Shown in pieces: positions 17,581-25,026 of a stretch of 64,000 nucleotides of DNA. The stretch comes from Phycisphaeraceae bacterium (lineage in GTDB: Bacteria; Planctomycetota; Phycisphaerae; Phycisphaerales; UBA1924), in NCBI GenBank assembly GCA_015200025.1, contig CP054186.1, positions 2,244,001-2,308,000 on the forward strand, written 5' to 3'. The translations under genes and the position numbers were made by a program. The notes under the pieces are model-generated. The model did not search any database. It was not told the origin of the DNA and saw only the letters and a program-made list of their open reading frames with translations. Positions within the stretch are counted from its first letter, which is position 1; the number at the start of each line of letters is the position of its first letter.

Positions 17581-18765
17581 GTGATTGATTTCTTTGAGGG
17601 AGTACGGTTCTCGCCGGGTTCCGCCGTCTTGACGGCGGCGCTGGTGCTGTGCGCCGTGGCGGCGGGGGCGGGGGTGTGGGCCGGCGGGCGGCGACTGGCG
17701 GTCGGGGATCGGTACGGGGCGAGGGTGCTGGCGGGGTGGTTCGCGACGGCGGCGGTGTGCGCGGCGGCGCTGGGGGTCGGGCTCGCGCTGTCGTTGACGC
17801 GGCCCGAGAGCCCCGCGGGTTCGGGCGGATCGTTTGAGGTGACCGTCGAGACGGTTGATGGGGTTCAGGCCGGGCCGAGGGTGGTGCCCGAGACCCCGAC
17901 GCGTGGGTTATTCGGAGTAACGACAGTGCTCGGGGTGGTGTCGTCGGCGGGGCTGTTCGCGGCCGTGGTGTGGGCGTTCCGTCGGGGGGGGCGTGGGGCG
18001 GGGGGTGGGGCGGGGCCGTGGTGCCCGCACTGTGGGTATTCAACGGGCGGGTATGGGTCCGGGCGCGATGAGCCGGGCCGGGTGTGCCCCGAGTGCGGGC
18101 GCGCCGGGGGCGAGCGCGCACGGTCCCGGGGGTGGGGTCCGGCGAGGGCGATGTTCGCGGCGTCGATGGGGGTGCTGACGGCGGTGGTGGTCCATGTCTT
18201 TGTGCCGTTGCCGTTCGTGGCGGGGTCGGCGGGCACGGTTCGGACGGGGTTCGCGGCGCACGGCCTCGGCGGGGGAGTCCCGGGCGGCGGGGGAGGGGTT
18301 GAGTGCCGGGGGTGGTACGTGGTGATGCAAACACTGGGCGGGGCGAGGCCCGGGTGGGCGGAGGGCGTGGGCCCGAGGGCCTCGTTCCTCGGAGGGGCGG
18401 AGGTCTACGAACTGCGGGTTGACCACCCCGGGGGCGCCGTGGTGGTGCTCGAAACGGACCAGCGGGTCGGGGATCCGGCGAGCGACGTGTGGGTGGGGCG
18501 TGACGCGGGGGCGGTGGCGGGGTTGATCGGGGGCTTGGTGCCGGCGTTCTCGGGGGCGGAGCGCGGGGCGGCGGCCTCGGCGGTGCTCGGGGTGAGGCGT
18601 CACGTGTTGGGAGGGTGGGGCCCGGGGGGCTCGCCGGTGCTGTGGACGTGGTGGGCGGTGGTGGGGGTGATGGGGCTGGCCGGGGCGGGTGCGGCGTTGG
18701 GGTGGTGGTTGGGGCGGTGGTCGGTGGCGGTTGGGCGGGGCGTGGCCGACCGGCCGGACGGTTGA
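17581..18765 (+). CDS. Membrane protein with a cytoplasmic zinc ribbon
   Basis: 394 residues, GTG start 17581 after a GGCGGGG stretch. About four transmembrane helices: residues ~14-34, ~53-73, ~115-135 and one near the C-terminus. A zinc ribbon (CPHCGYSTGGY ... CPECG) sits after the third helix; the same kind of ribbon, CARCGYNLRG ... CPECG, occurs at the N-terminus of the protein at 45678. A planctomycete-type family of unknown function. The two TetR operator-like repeats begin inside its last codons. Confidence 0.7.
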   Translation: MIDFFEGVRFSPGSAVLTAALVLCAVAAGAGVWAGGRRLAVGDRYGARVLAGWFATAAVCAAALGVGLALSLTRPESPAGSGGSFEVTVETVDGVQAGPRVVPETPTRGLFGVTTVLGVVSSAGLFAAVVWAFRRGGRGAGGGAGPWCPHCGYSTGGYGSGRDEPGRVCPECGRAGGERARSRGWGPARAMFAASMGVLTAVVVHVFVPLPFVAGSAGTVRTGFAAHGLGGGVPGGGGGVECRGWYVVMQTLGGARPGWAEGVGPRASFLGGAEVYELRVDHPGGAVVVLETDQRVGDPASDVWVGRDAGAVAGLIGGLVPAFSGAERGAAASAVLGVRRHVLGGWGPGGSPVLWTWWAVVGVMGLAGAGAALGWWLGRWSVAVGRGVADRPDG

Positions 18766-18784
18766 TTCCGACCGACCGGACGGT
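18749..18784 (+). promoter_or_regulatory. Paired operator-like repeats upstream of the TetR/RND operon
   Basis: Two near-identical 14-base elements, ACCGGCCGGACGGT (18749-18762) and ACCGACCGGACGGT (18771-18784), repeat with a 22-base period, two helical turns. Each is an imperfect palindrome (ACCG-N-CCGG-N-CGGT), the type bound by TetR-family repressors. They end 11 bases before the tetR start, as expected of an autoregulated repressor of the efflux operon. Confidence 0.6.
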
Positions 18785-18795
18785 ATGATCGGGGT

Positions 18796-19434
18796 ATGAC
18801 GCGAGAAGAACCGGGCGTGCTGCGGGACCGGATCCTGGACGCCGCCGAGGCGGTGGTGGTGCGTCAGGGGATCGGGAACCTGACGCTGGAGGCGGTGGCG
18901 TCGGAGGCGGGGATCAGCAAGGGCGGGCTGCTGCACCATTTCCCGACCAAGGACAAGCTGATCGAGGGGATGGTGGTGCGGTGCGCGGAGAACTGGCGGG
19001 CGTGCACGGTGGAGTCGTACGGGGCGGTGCCCGAGGGCCCCGGGCGCATGGCGCGGGCGTTGCTGCGGCACCTGTCCGACGCCCAATCGTGGACGGACCA
19101 GTGCCAGCGGAGTTCGTCGGCGGTGTTCGCGGCGCTGGTGCAGAACCCGGACCTGATCGAGCCGATGCGGGCGGCGTACGCGGAGCTGAGACGCCGGCTG
19201 GCGGAGGACGGATTGCCCCCGGGGGTCGCGGAGACGGTGTCGGTGACGATGGACGGGCTGTGGCTCAACCGGGTGCTGGGGCTGGCGCCGGTGGACAAAC
19301 GGCGGATGGACTTGATCCGGCACGCGCTCGAGGCGTTGGTGGTGCCGGGGCTGGGATCGCCCAAGGCGGCGTCGCCGGCGAGGCGGAAGGGCACGGGCGT
19401 TCGCGGGCGGGTGGGCCCGGGAGGTTCTCGATGA
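18796..19434 (+). CDS. TetR/AcrR-family transcriptional repressor
   Basis: 212 residues. N-terminal helix-turn-helix, DRILDAAEAVVVRQGIGNLTLEAVASEAGISKGGLLHHFPTKDKLIEGMV, is typical of the family; the C-terminal ligand-binding part is unassigned and ends in a basic tail. The stop overlaps the start of the efflux adaptor gene (ATGA), and operator-like repeats lie just upstream, so it most likely represses itself and the RND genes until a drug-like ligand binds. Confidence 0.92.
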   Translation: MTREEPGVLRDRILDAAEAVVVRQGIGNLTLEAVASEAGISKGGLLHHFPTKDKLIEGMVVRCAENWRACTVESYGAVPEGPGRMARALLRHLSDAQSWTDQCQRSSSAVFAALVQNPDLIEPMRAAYAELRRRLAEDGLPPGVAETVSVTMDGLWLNRVLGLAPVDKRRMDLIRHALEALVVPGLGSPKAASPARRKGTGVRGRVGPGGSR

Positions 19435-20690
19435 AGCGGGCATGGATCGTGGCCGGGGTCGTGGCCGGTGTGGCGGTGGTGGTCGGCGGGGTCGTGGCGG
19501 TACGGTACTCGGTGATCAACCTTCCCGGGATGGACTTTGTGAAGTCCACGGACCCCGGGGCGGCGGGTGGCGGCGGGGATGGTGGGGGTGGTGGGGGGTA
19601 CGAGCCGTCCGAGTCGGTGGAACTGGTGGATGCGGCGGTGCTGTCGTGGCAACCCACGGCGGACCTGGTGGGGACGGTCTTCGCGGTCCGCTCCGTGACG
19701 GTGCAGAACGAACTCGCCGGGGTGGTGAGGACGGTGGGTTTCACCTCGGGTGACGTGGTCGAGGCGGGGCGGGTGCTGATCCAGCAGGACGACACGGTGG
19801 AGCGGGCGGACCTGGCGGCGGCGGAGGCGGCGGTGCGCGTCGCGGAGGCGGGGATCGCGCAGGCCGAGGTGCAGGTCAAGCTCGCGGAGGTGGAGTTGGC
19901 GCGGATCGCGGGGGCGGACCCCGGGGCGGTGGCGGCGATCGAGCGTGACCGCGCGACGACGCGGCTCGATGCGGCCCGGGCCGAGCGAACACGGCTGGTC
20001 GCGGAGCAGGAGCAGTCGGCGGCGCGGGCGGGCCAAGTGAGGGCGAGGCTCGAGAAGATGACGATCCGGGCGCCGTTCCGGGCGAGGGCGGGGATGCGGA
20101 ACGTCCACGAGGGTCAGTACCTCGCGGAGGGGGCCGAGGTGGTGTCGCTGCAGGAGCTGACCCCGACGATCTACCTGGATTTCGCGGTCCCGCAGGAGTA
20201 TGTGCCGCTGGTCAGGCCGGGGACGACGGTGATGGCGACGGGCGAGCTGCTGGGGCCCGAGCCGGTGGGGGTCCGGGTGGTGGCGATGGACTCGACGGTG
20301 AACCGTGAGACGCGGAACGTGCGGGTGCGCTCGGAGGTGGACAACGCGCGTGGGGTGCTGACGCCGGGGATGTCGGTGCGGGTGCGGGTGCCGATCGAGT
20401 CGCCCCAGTCGCGGGTGTCGGTGCCGAGCACGGCGGTCCGCCGGACGGCGTACGCGAGCATGGTGTTCGTGGTCGCGCCGGACGCCAAGGGCGACTTGCG
20501 TGCGTCGCAGCGAGTGGTGACGCTGGGGCGGACGGTGGGGGACCGGGTGATCGTGCTGGACGGGTTGCGCGAGGGTGAACGGGTGGCCGGGGCTGGGGCG
20601 TTCAAGCTGCGGGACGGGGTCAAGGTTGTGCCCGGGGTGCCCGGCGGCGGCGGGTCGGCGCGGGCGGGCGACGCCGGGGGGGTCCAGTGA
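19431..20690 (+). CDS. RND efflux membrane fusion (periplasmic adaptor) protein
   Basis: 419 residues. One N-terminal membrane anchor (AWIVAGVVAGVAVVVGGVVAV), then a Gly-rich linker, a split biotinyl/lipoyl domain (VRTVGFTSGDVVEAGRVLIQQDD and TIRAPFRARAGMRNVHEGQYLAEG), an alpha hairpin of ~100 residues rich in Ala/Glu/Arg, a beta barrel (LDFAVPQEYVPLVRPG) and a membrane-proximal domain. Joins the inner-membrane pump to an outer-membrane channel; no channel gene is present here. Overlaps tetR by four bases and the pump gene by four. Confidence 0.93.
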   Translation: MKRAWIVAGVVAGVAVVVGGVVAVRYSVINLPGMDFVKSTDPGAAGGGGDGGGGGGYEPSESVELVDAAVLSWQPTADLVGTVFAVRSVTVQNELAGVVRTVGFTSGDVVEAGRVLIQQDDTVERADLAAAEAAVRVAEAGIAQAEVQVKLAEVELARIAGADPGAVAAIERDRATTRLDAARAERTRLVAEQEQSAARAGQVRARLEKMTIRAPFRARAGMRNVHEGQYLAEGAEVVSLQELTPTIYLDFAVPQEYVPLVRPGTTVMATGELLGPEPVGVRVVAMDSTVNRETRNVRVRSEVDNARGVLTPGMSVRVRVPIESPQSRVSVPSTAVRRTAYASMVFVVAPDAKGDLRASQRVVTLGRTVGDRVIVLDGLREGERVAGAGAFKLRDGVKVVPGVPGGGGSARAGDAGGVQ

Positions 20691-23600
20691 AGTCGTTCAC
20701 CGACATTTTCATCCGCAGGCCGGTCCTGGCGATCGTGGTCAACCTGATCATCGTGGCGGTGGGGTGGCGGTCGATCGACGCGCTGGCGGTGCGTCAGTAC
20801 CCCAGGCTCGAATCGAGCGCGATCGTGATCAACACGGTGTACGTGGGGGCGAGCGCCGAGACGGTGCGGGGGTTCATCACGACGCCGATCGAGCAGGCGG
20901 TGTCGGCGATCGACGGGATCGATTACATCGAGAGCCAGAGCCGGGCGGGCGTGAGCACGGTGACGGTGCGGCTGCGTCTCAACCACGACAGCAACGACGC
21001 GCTGGCGGAGATCAGCGCGAGGCTCAACCAGGTCCGGAGCCGGCTGCCGGCGGCGGCGGAAGCTCCCGCGGTCGATATCCAGCGCACCGACAAGCCCTAC
21101 GCCACGTTCTACATCAGTTTCTCGAGCGACCAGTTCAACCTGACACAACTGAGCGATTTCCTGGTGCGCGAGGTCCAGCCCGAGCTGCAGACGATCCCCG
21201 GGGTCCAGCGCGTGGGCGTGGAGGGCCCGCGGGAGCCGGCGATGCGGGTCTGGCTCGACACGGCGAGGCTCGAGGGGCTCGACGTGACGCCCGGGGAGGT
21301 CCGGGCGGCGTTGGCGCGGAACAACTTCCTCGCGGCCGTCGGGCGGACCAAAAGCCGCGATGTGCAGATCGACCTGCTCACCGACAGCGACCTGCGGTCG
21401 GCCGAGGAGTTCGAGGACATGGTGATCCGCGAGCGAGAGGGGACGCTCGTGCAGCTCAAGGACGTGGCGCGGGTCGAGCTGGGGAGCGAGGAGCCCACGG
21501 GCGAGGCGGGGTTCAACGGGAAGCCCGCGGTGTGGCTCTCGGTCTGGCCGCTGCCGAGGGCCAACGAGCTGGAGGTGGCGGCGGCGCTCAAGAAGCGGAT
21601 CGAGGAGGTCCGCCCGACGCTTCCGGCGGGCGTGGAGATGACGCTGGCCTACGACGGCACGTACTACATGGAGAACGCGATCAAGGAGATCACCAAGACG
21701 CTGGCGGAGACCATCGCCATCGTGGCGCTGGTGATCTTCCTGTTCATGGGCTCGGTGCGGACGGTGCTGATCCCGCTGGTGGCGATGCCGATCTCGCTCG
21801 TGGGGGCGTGCATCGCGATCCTGGCGTTCGGGTTCTCGCTGAACCTATTGACGATCCTGGCGATCGTGCTCTCGGTCGGGCTGGTGGTGGACGACGCGAT
21901 CGTGATGGTCGAGAACGTCGAGCGGCACATCCGAGAGGGCAAGGGCAAGATCCAGGCCGCCCTGATCGGAGCCCGCGAGCTGTTCGTCCCGGTGGTCTCG
22001 ATGACGATCACCCTGGCCGCGGTGTACACGCCCATCGGGTTCCAGAGCGGGCTGACGGGCATGATGTTCCGCGAGTTCGCCTTCACGCTGGCGGCGGCGG
22101 TGGTGATCTCGGGGATCGTCGCCGTCACGCTCTCCCCGATCCTCAGCGCGTGGATGGTCCCCGCGGGGGGGCGTGAGGGGCGGCTGACGCGGCTCGCCAA
22201 CGCGGGCTTCGCCCGCGTCCGGGCGCTGTACGAGCGCGTGCTGGGCTGGGTGCTTCGGGCGTGGTGGGTGTCGGTGCTGGCGGCTCTCGTGATCTCTCTC
22301 CTGGCCGTCCCGCTCTACCAGCGGTCCAAGAAGGAACTCGCCCCGACCGAGGACGAGGGGATCGTGTTCGCCGTGGTCCAGACCGCGCCCGACGCGACGC
22401 TCGAGTACACCGTCCGCGGGTTCAAGAAGGTCGCCGACGCGTTCATGTCGGTCCCCGAGGCGAGGTTCTTCTTCCAGGTCGCCGAGCAATCCATGGGCGG
22501 CGGGTTCGGGGGCATCCAGACCATCGACTGGGACAAGAGGCAGCGCACCACCGAGCCGATCCAGCAGGAGATCATCGGGAAGCTGGCGGCCGTCGAGGAG
22601 CTGCGTTCGATCGCCGTCCGGCCCGCGCCGCTCCCCGGGGCGGGTCAGTTCGACGTGGAGCTGATGATCACCAGCCCCGACGAGGCGGTCGACATGGAGC
22701 CCATCATCGGGCAGATCATCGGCGCGGGGTACGGCAGCGGGAAGTTCGTGTACGTCGACTCCGACCTCAAGATCGACCTCCCCCAGACGCGGATCGAGAT
22801 CGACCGGCAGAAGGTCGCCGACATGGGGCTGGACCTGGCCGACGTGGGCGAGGAGCTGGCCGTGCTGCTCTCGGGCGGGTACGTCAACCGGTTCAACTCG
22901 GGCGGGCGCAGTTACAAGGTCATCCCACAGGTCGACGACGCGCAGCGTTTCACGCCCGAGGAACTCCTCCAGTACAAGGTCCGGACGCGCAACGGCGGCT
23001 CGGTCACCCTCCGCGCCGTCGTCAACCTCCGCACCGAGACCGCCCCGCGCGTCCTCACCCGCTTCCAGCAGCGCAACAGCGCGAAGATCTTCGGCGTCGT
23101 GGCGCCGGGGGTCACCAAGGAGGAGGCTCTCTCGGCCCTGGAGACGGCGGCGAAGGCGATCATCCCGCCCGGGTACGCCGTCGATTACGCGGGCGAGAGC
23201 CGGCAGATGCGGGCCGAGGGCGCGACGCTGATGTCGACGCTGGGGTTCGCGATCGGGCTGATCTACCTGGTGCTGGCGGCGCAGTTCGGGAGCTTCCGGG
23301 ACCCGCTGATCGTGCTCCTGGGCTCGGTGCCGCTGGCGCTGACGGGGGCGCTCCTGTTCACGGGCTTCGGCGCGACGACGATGAACATCTACTCGCAGGT
23401 GGGGCTGATCACGCTGGTGGGGCTGGTCGCCAAGAACGGGATTTTGATCGTGGAGTTCGCGAACCACCTGCAGGCCGAGGGGTTGAGCAAGAGGGACGCG
23501 GTGCACAAGGCCGCCGGGACGCGCCTGCGGGCGATCCTGATGACCTCGGCGGCGACGGTGTTCGGTCACTTCCCGCTGGTCTTGGTCACGGGGGCGGGGG

Positions 23601-23797
23601 CCGAGGCGCGCAACAGCATCGGGATCGTGCTGGTGAGCGGGATGGCGATCTCGACGCTGTTCACGCTGTTCGTGGTCCCGTCGTTCTACATCCTGCTGGC
23701 CGGGAAGCACCGGCCGGCGGAGGCCGTCGAGCCCGAACCGGGCGTGGGCCATGCGGCCCCGCCGCACGCGACCGCCGGGGGCCTCGCGGGGGCGTGA
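20687..23797 (+). CDS. RND-family (AcrB/MexB/HAE1) multidrug efflux pump
   Basis: 1036 residues, the family's full length. Twelve-helix plan with two large periplasmic loops. Opening FTDIFIRRPVLAIVVNLIIV; the proton-relay aspartates of TM4 are present in SVGLVVDDAIVMVENVERH; the second half shows the matching TM10 lysine in GLVAKNGILIVEFANHLQ. GTG start overlaps the adaptor's stop. Proton-driven export of hydrophobic compounds or metabolites is expected. Ends 120 bases before the degenerate mini-array. Confidence 0.95.
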   Translation: MKSFTDIFIRRPVLAIVVNLIIVAVGWRSIDALAVRQYPRLESSAIVINTVYVGASAETVRGFITTPIEQAVSAIDGIDYIESQSRAGVSTVTVRLRLNHDSNDALAEISARLNQVRSRLPAAAEAPAVDIQRTDKPYATFYISFSSDQFNLTQLSDFLVREVQPELQTIPGVQRVGVEGPREPAMRVWLDTARLEGLDVTPGEVRAALARNNFLAAVGRTKSRDVQIDLLTDSDLRSAEEFEDMVIREREGTLVQLKDVARVELGSEEPTGEAGFNGKPAVWLSVWPLPRANELEVAAALKKRIEEVRPTLPAGVEMTLAYDGTYYMENAIKEITKTLAETIAIVALVIFLFMGSVRTVLIPLVAMPISLVGACIAILAFGFSLNLLTILAIVLSVGLVVDDAIVMVENVERHIREGKGKIQAALIGARELFVPVVSMTITLAAVYTPIGFQSGLTGMMFREFAFTLAAAVVISGIVAVTLSPILSAWMVPAGGREGRLTRLANAGFARVRALYERVLGWVLRAWWVSVLAALVISLLAVPLYQRSKKELAPTEDEGIVFAVVQTAPDATLEYTVRGFKKVADAFMSVPEARFFFQVAEQSMGGGFGGIQTIDWDKRQRTTEPIQQEIIGKLAAVEELRSIAVRPAPLPGAGQFDVELMITSPDEAVDMEPIIGQIIGAGYGSGKFVYVDSDLKIDLPQTRIEIDRQKVADMGLDLADVGEELAVLLSGGYVNRFNSGGRSYKVIPQVDDAQRFTPEELLQYKVRTRNGGSVTLRAVVNLRTETAPRVLTRFQQRNSAKIFGVVAPGVTKEEALSALETAAKAIIPPGYAVDYAGESRQMRAEGATLMSTLGFAIGLIYLVLAAQFGSFRDPLIVLLGSVPLALTGALLFTGFGATTMNIYSQVGLITLVGLVAKNGILIVEFANHLQAEGLSKRDAVHKAAGTRLRAILMTSAATVFGHFPLVLVTGAGAEARNSIGIVLVSGMAISTLFTLFVVPSFYILLAGKHRPAEAVEPEPGVGHAAPPHATAGGLAGA

Positions 23798-23915
23798 GGG
23801 GGCGTGAGGGGGGCAAGGGCGCGGGCGGCCCACTTAACGGGGGTGTCTTTGACCCGCGAAAGTCCGTATCCGCGTTGGCGATTGGAATGAACCGGCGGCG
23901 CCTTTCGGCGTCGAC

Positions 23916-24026
23916 GGTCCCACGGGGCCGCGGCAGTGAGGCCGCGGAAGTTCGAGGGAGGCACTTCCATGTTGCGCCCCAGGCAATCCTTCAATGGGGC
24001 CGCGACTGAGGAGGCGCGGGAGAAGG
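23916..24026 (-). CRISPR. Degenerate two-repeat mini-array (CreA/CreR-like crRNA gene candidate)
   Basis: Read on the minus strand, two variants of the main array's 36-base repeat flank one spacer. The first copy (24026-23988) matches 32 of 36 positions plus a 3-base insertion and keeps the handle region GCGGCCCCATTGAAG. The second (23951-23916) matches 28 of 36; it keeps the perfect 7-bp stem CCGCGGC/GCCGCGG with a 6-base loop but has lost the ATTGAAGC handle. The spacer (23987-23952) is exactly 36 bases, as in the main array. So the 5' tag, the guide and the 3' hairpin of a single crRNA are preserved while the unused halves decayed. It starts 12 bases after the kinase-like gene's stop. A simple decaying relic is the alternative. 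Confidence 0.85.
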
Positions 24027-24037
24027 GTCGTGCATGG

Positions 24038-24550
24038 CTAGGTGTCTCCGTCGAACGCGATGTTGCCCGGGCTGGGGTCGAGCAAGTGGATGCCGAGGCT
24101 GCGGAAATTGGCGATAATGCGCAATGCCTTCGGCCAATTGGATCCGAACATCTCGGCCCAATGGGCGTGTCGTTCTTCCATAACGTCGGGAGGGAATTCC
24201 GGTGGATGGTCGAGGTACGCGCTGGCAAAGTCGAGCACGTAGGGCTTAGTCACGATCGACATTTCGATAACGAGCAGATTCTCATCGTGTCCGAGCAAGA
24301 GGGGTACGTTGTGGCCGAGGACTCGCTCAGGCCCGCCAAGGCCGTGATCCGCAAGGCGTCTATACGCGCCAAGTTCACGCGAAAAGAGATCGTTCCGCCC
24401 CAGCGCCTTGATCGCGGTTGGGCCGGCCCAATCGCCTACCCACGCGTCCTGCGGCTGCGTCGAGAAGACGATACCATCCTTGCCTAGCCCGAGACGCGGA
24501 CCGAGGGATACCCCGCGCCTTCCGGCGTACTCGGTTGCTCGCCGATGCAT
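24038..24550 (-). CDS. Short atypical protein-kinase-fold protein
   Basis: 170 residues from ATG 24550 (ATG 24571 would add seven). Kinase-like features in order: a glycine loop LGLGKDGIVF, a Lys in TAIKAL, a Glu in FSRELGAYRRL, a hinge-like LLVIEMSIV, and a catalytic-loop-like GIHLLDPSPGNIAF with Asp and Asn at the right spacing. It ends just after that, with no DFG motif and no C-lobe, so activity is uncertain; the shape suits a dedicated short family rather than a broken gene. Codon use and GC are lower than in the flanking genes. Nearly back-to-back with the next gene. The mini-array follows on the same strand, so the two may share a transcript. Confidence 0.7.
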   Translation of the reverse strand: MHRRATEYAGRRGVSLGPRLGLGKDGIVFSTQPQDAWVGDWAGPTAIKALGRNDLFSRELGAYRRLADHGLGGPERVLGHNVPLLLGHDENLLVIEMSIVTKPYVLDFASAYLDHPPEFPPDVMEERHAHWAEMFGSNWPKALRIIANFRSLGIHLLDPSPGNIAFDGDT

Positions 24551-24569
24551 GTCTTCAGGGGACGACAAC

Positions 24570-24935
24570 ATGGAAGCCGGAAAAAGAACGGATGGAACAC
24601 GATGGTCACACGGCGAAGGACCCACCGGTGCGCATTCTGCCGATGTGAGGATCAGCCTTCGAGTCGGCACCGAGACATTCGCGGTCGCGCAGATCGGAGG
24701 CGGGAGGCTGATCTTTGCCCAGCCGGTGACGATTCGGGGCGATCAAGGCGAAGTCCGGATGTCTGTAGACGGGAACGAGCGAAGGTGGCTGGTCGGCCTG
24801 ATCACGGCGGCATGCCGCACCGCCCCTTCGCCGTCGGTCGAGGTCTCGTTTAAGCATTTAGTCGAACCCCTTGGCCCATGCTCAATGTTTCAGGCTGGCG
24901 ATCGGTGTGCTCCATCGTACCCGCCTCAGCAGTGA
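24570..24935 (+). CDS. Small beta-rich protein of unknown function
   Basis: 121 residues from ATG 24570, with AGGGGA nine bases upstream; ATG 24549 is an alternative. The core reads RISLRVGTETFAVAQIGGGRLIFAQPV ... GEVRMSVDGNERRWLV, an alternating beta pattern ending in a conserved-looking MSVDGxERRW. I know no function for it. The stretch after RRWLV looks less ordered and could be a frameshifted tail. Its start region overlaps the divergent kinase-like gene, suggesting a shared control region. Confidence 0.55.
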   Translation: MEAGKRTDGTRWSHGEGPTGAHSADVRISLRVGTETFAVAQIGGGRLIFAQPVTIRGDQGEVRMSVDGNERRWLVGLITAACRTAPSPSVEVSFKHLVEPLGPCSMFQAGDRCAPSYPPQQ

Positions 24936-24943
24936 AGTCAAGC

Positions 24944-24964
24944 TTGATTGCATGGGGGGCAATC
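24944..24964 (+). promoter_or_regulatory. Predicted target of the mini-array guide, over an inverted repeat
   Basis: TTG at 24944-24946 is followed by ATTGCATGGGGGGCAA (24947-24962). The first 16 bases of the mini-array guide are ATTGCCTGGGGCGCAA: 14 of 16 match, and the only mismatches are at guide positions 6 and 12. The match stops after position 16. The site also lies in a perfect inverted repeat GATTGC/GCAATC (24946-24951, 24959-24964), which could be a protein operator instead. It lies 65-80 bases before the sigma-like gene, in the only gap upstream of it. A second small palindrome, GTAGC/GCTAC (24979-24995), follows. Confidence 0.6.
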
Positions 24965-25026
24965 GGGGGGGGAGAAAAGTAGCGCACAGAGCTACATCCG
25001 CGTCTATACTCCTAGAAGGAGCATCA

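Noticed and set aside
23798-23915. Short frame from ATG 23887 beginning MNRRRL, and a minus-strand frame beside it, as a CreT-like small toxin
   Set aside because: No promoter or ribosome-binding site, the Arg codons are not rare in this genome, and no guide match lies upstream.
23936-24487. 184-residue frame on the plus strand
   Set aside because: It runs antisense to the kinase-like gene and through the mini-array (its SFNGAATEEAREKG is the degenerate repeat in translation); no ribosome-binding site.
24553-24565. Start region of the kinase-like gene as a Cascade target of the guide
   Set aside because: The seed positions mismatch and the preceding bases (TGT) do not fit TTN; only an RNA-level effect remains possible.
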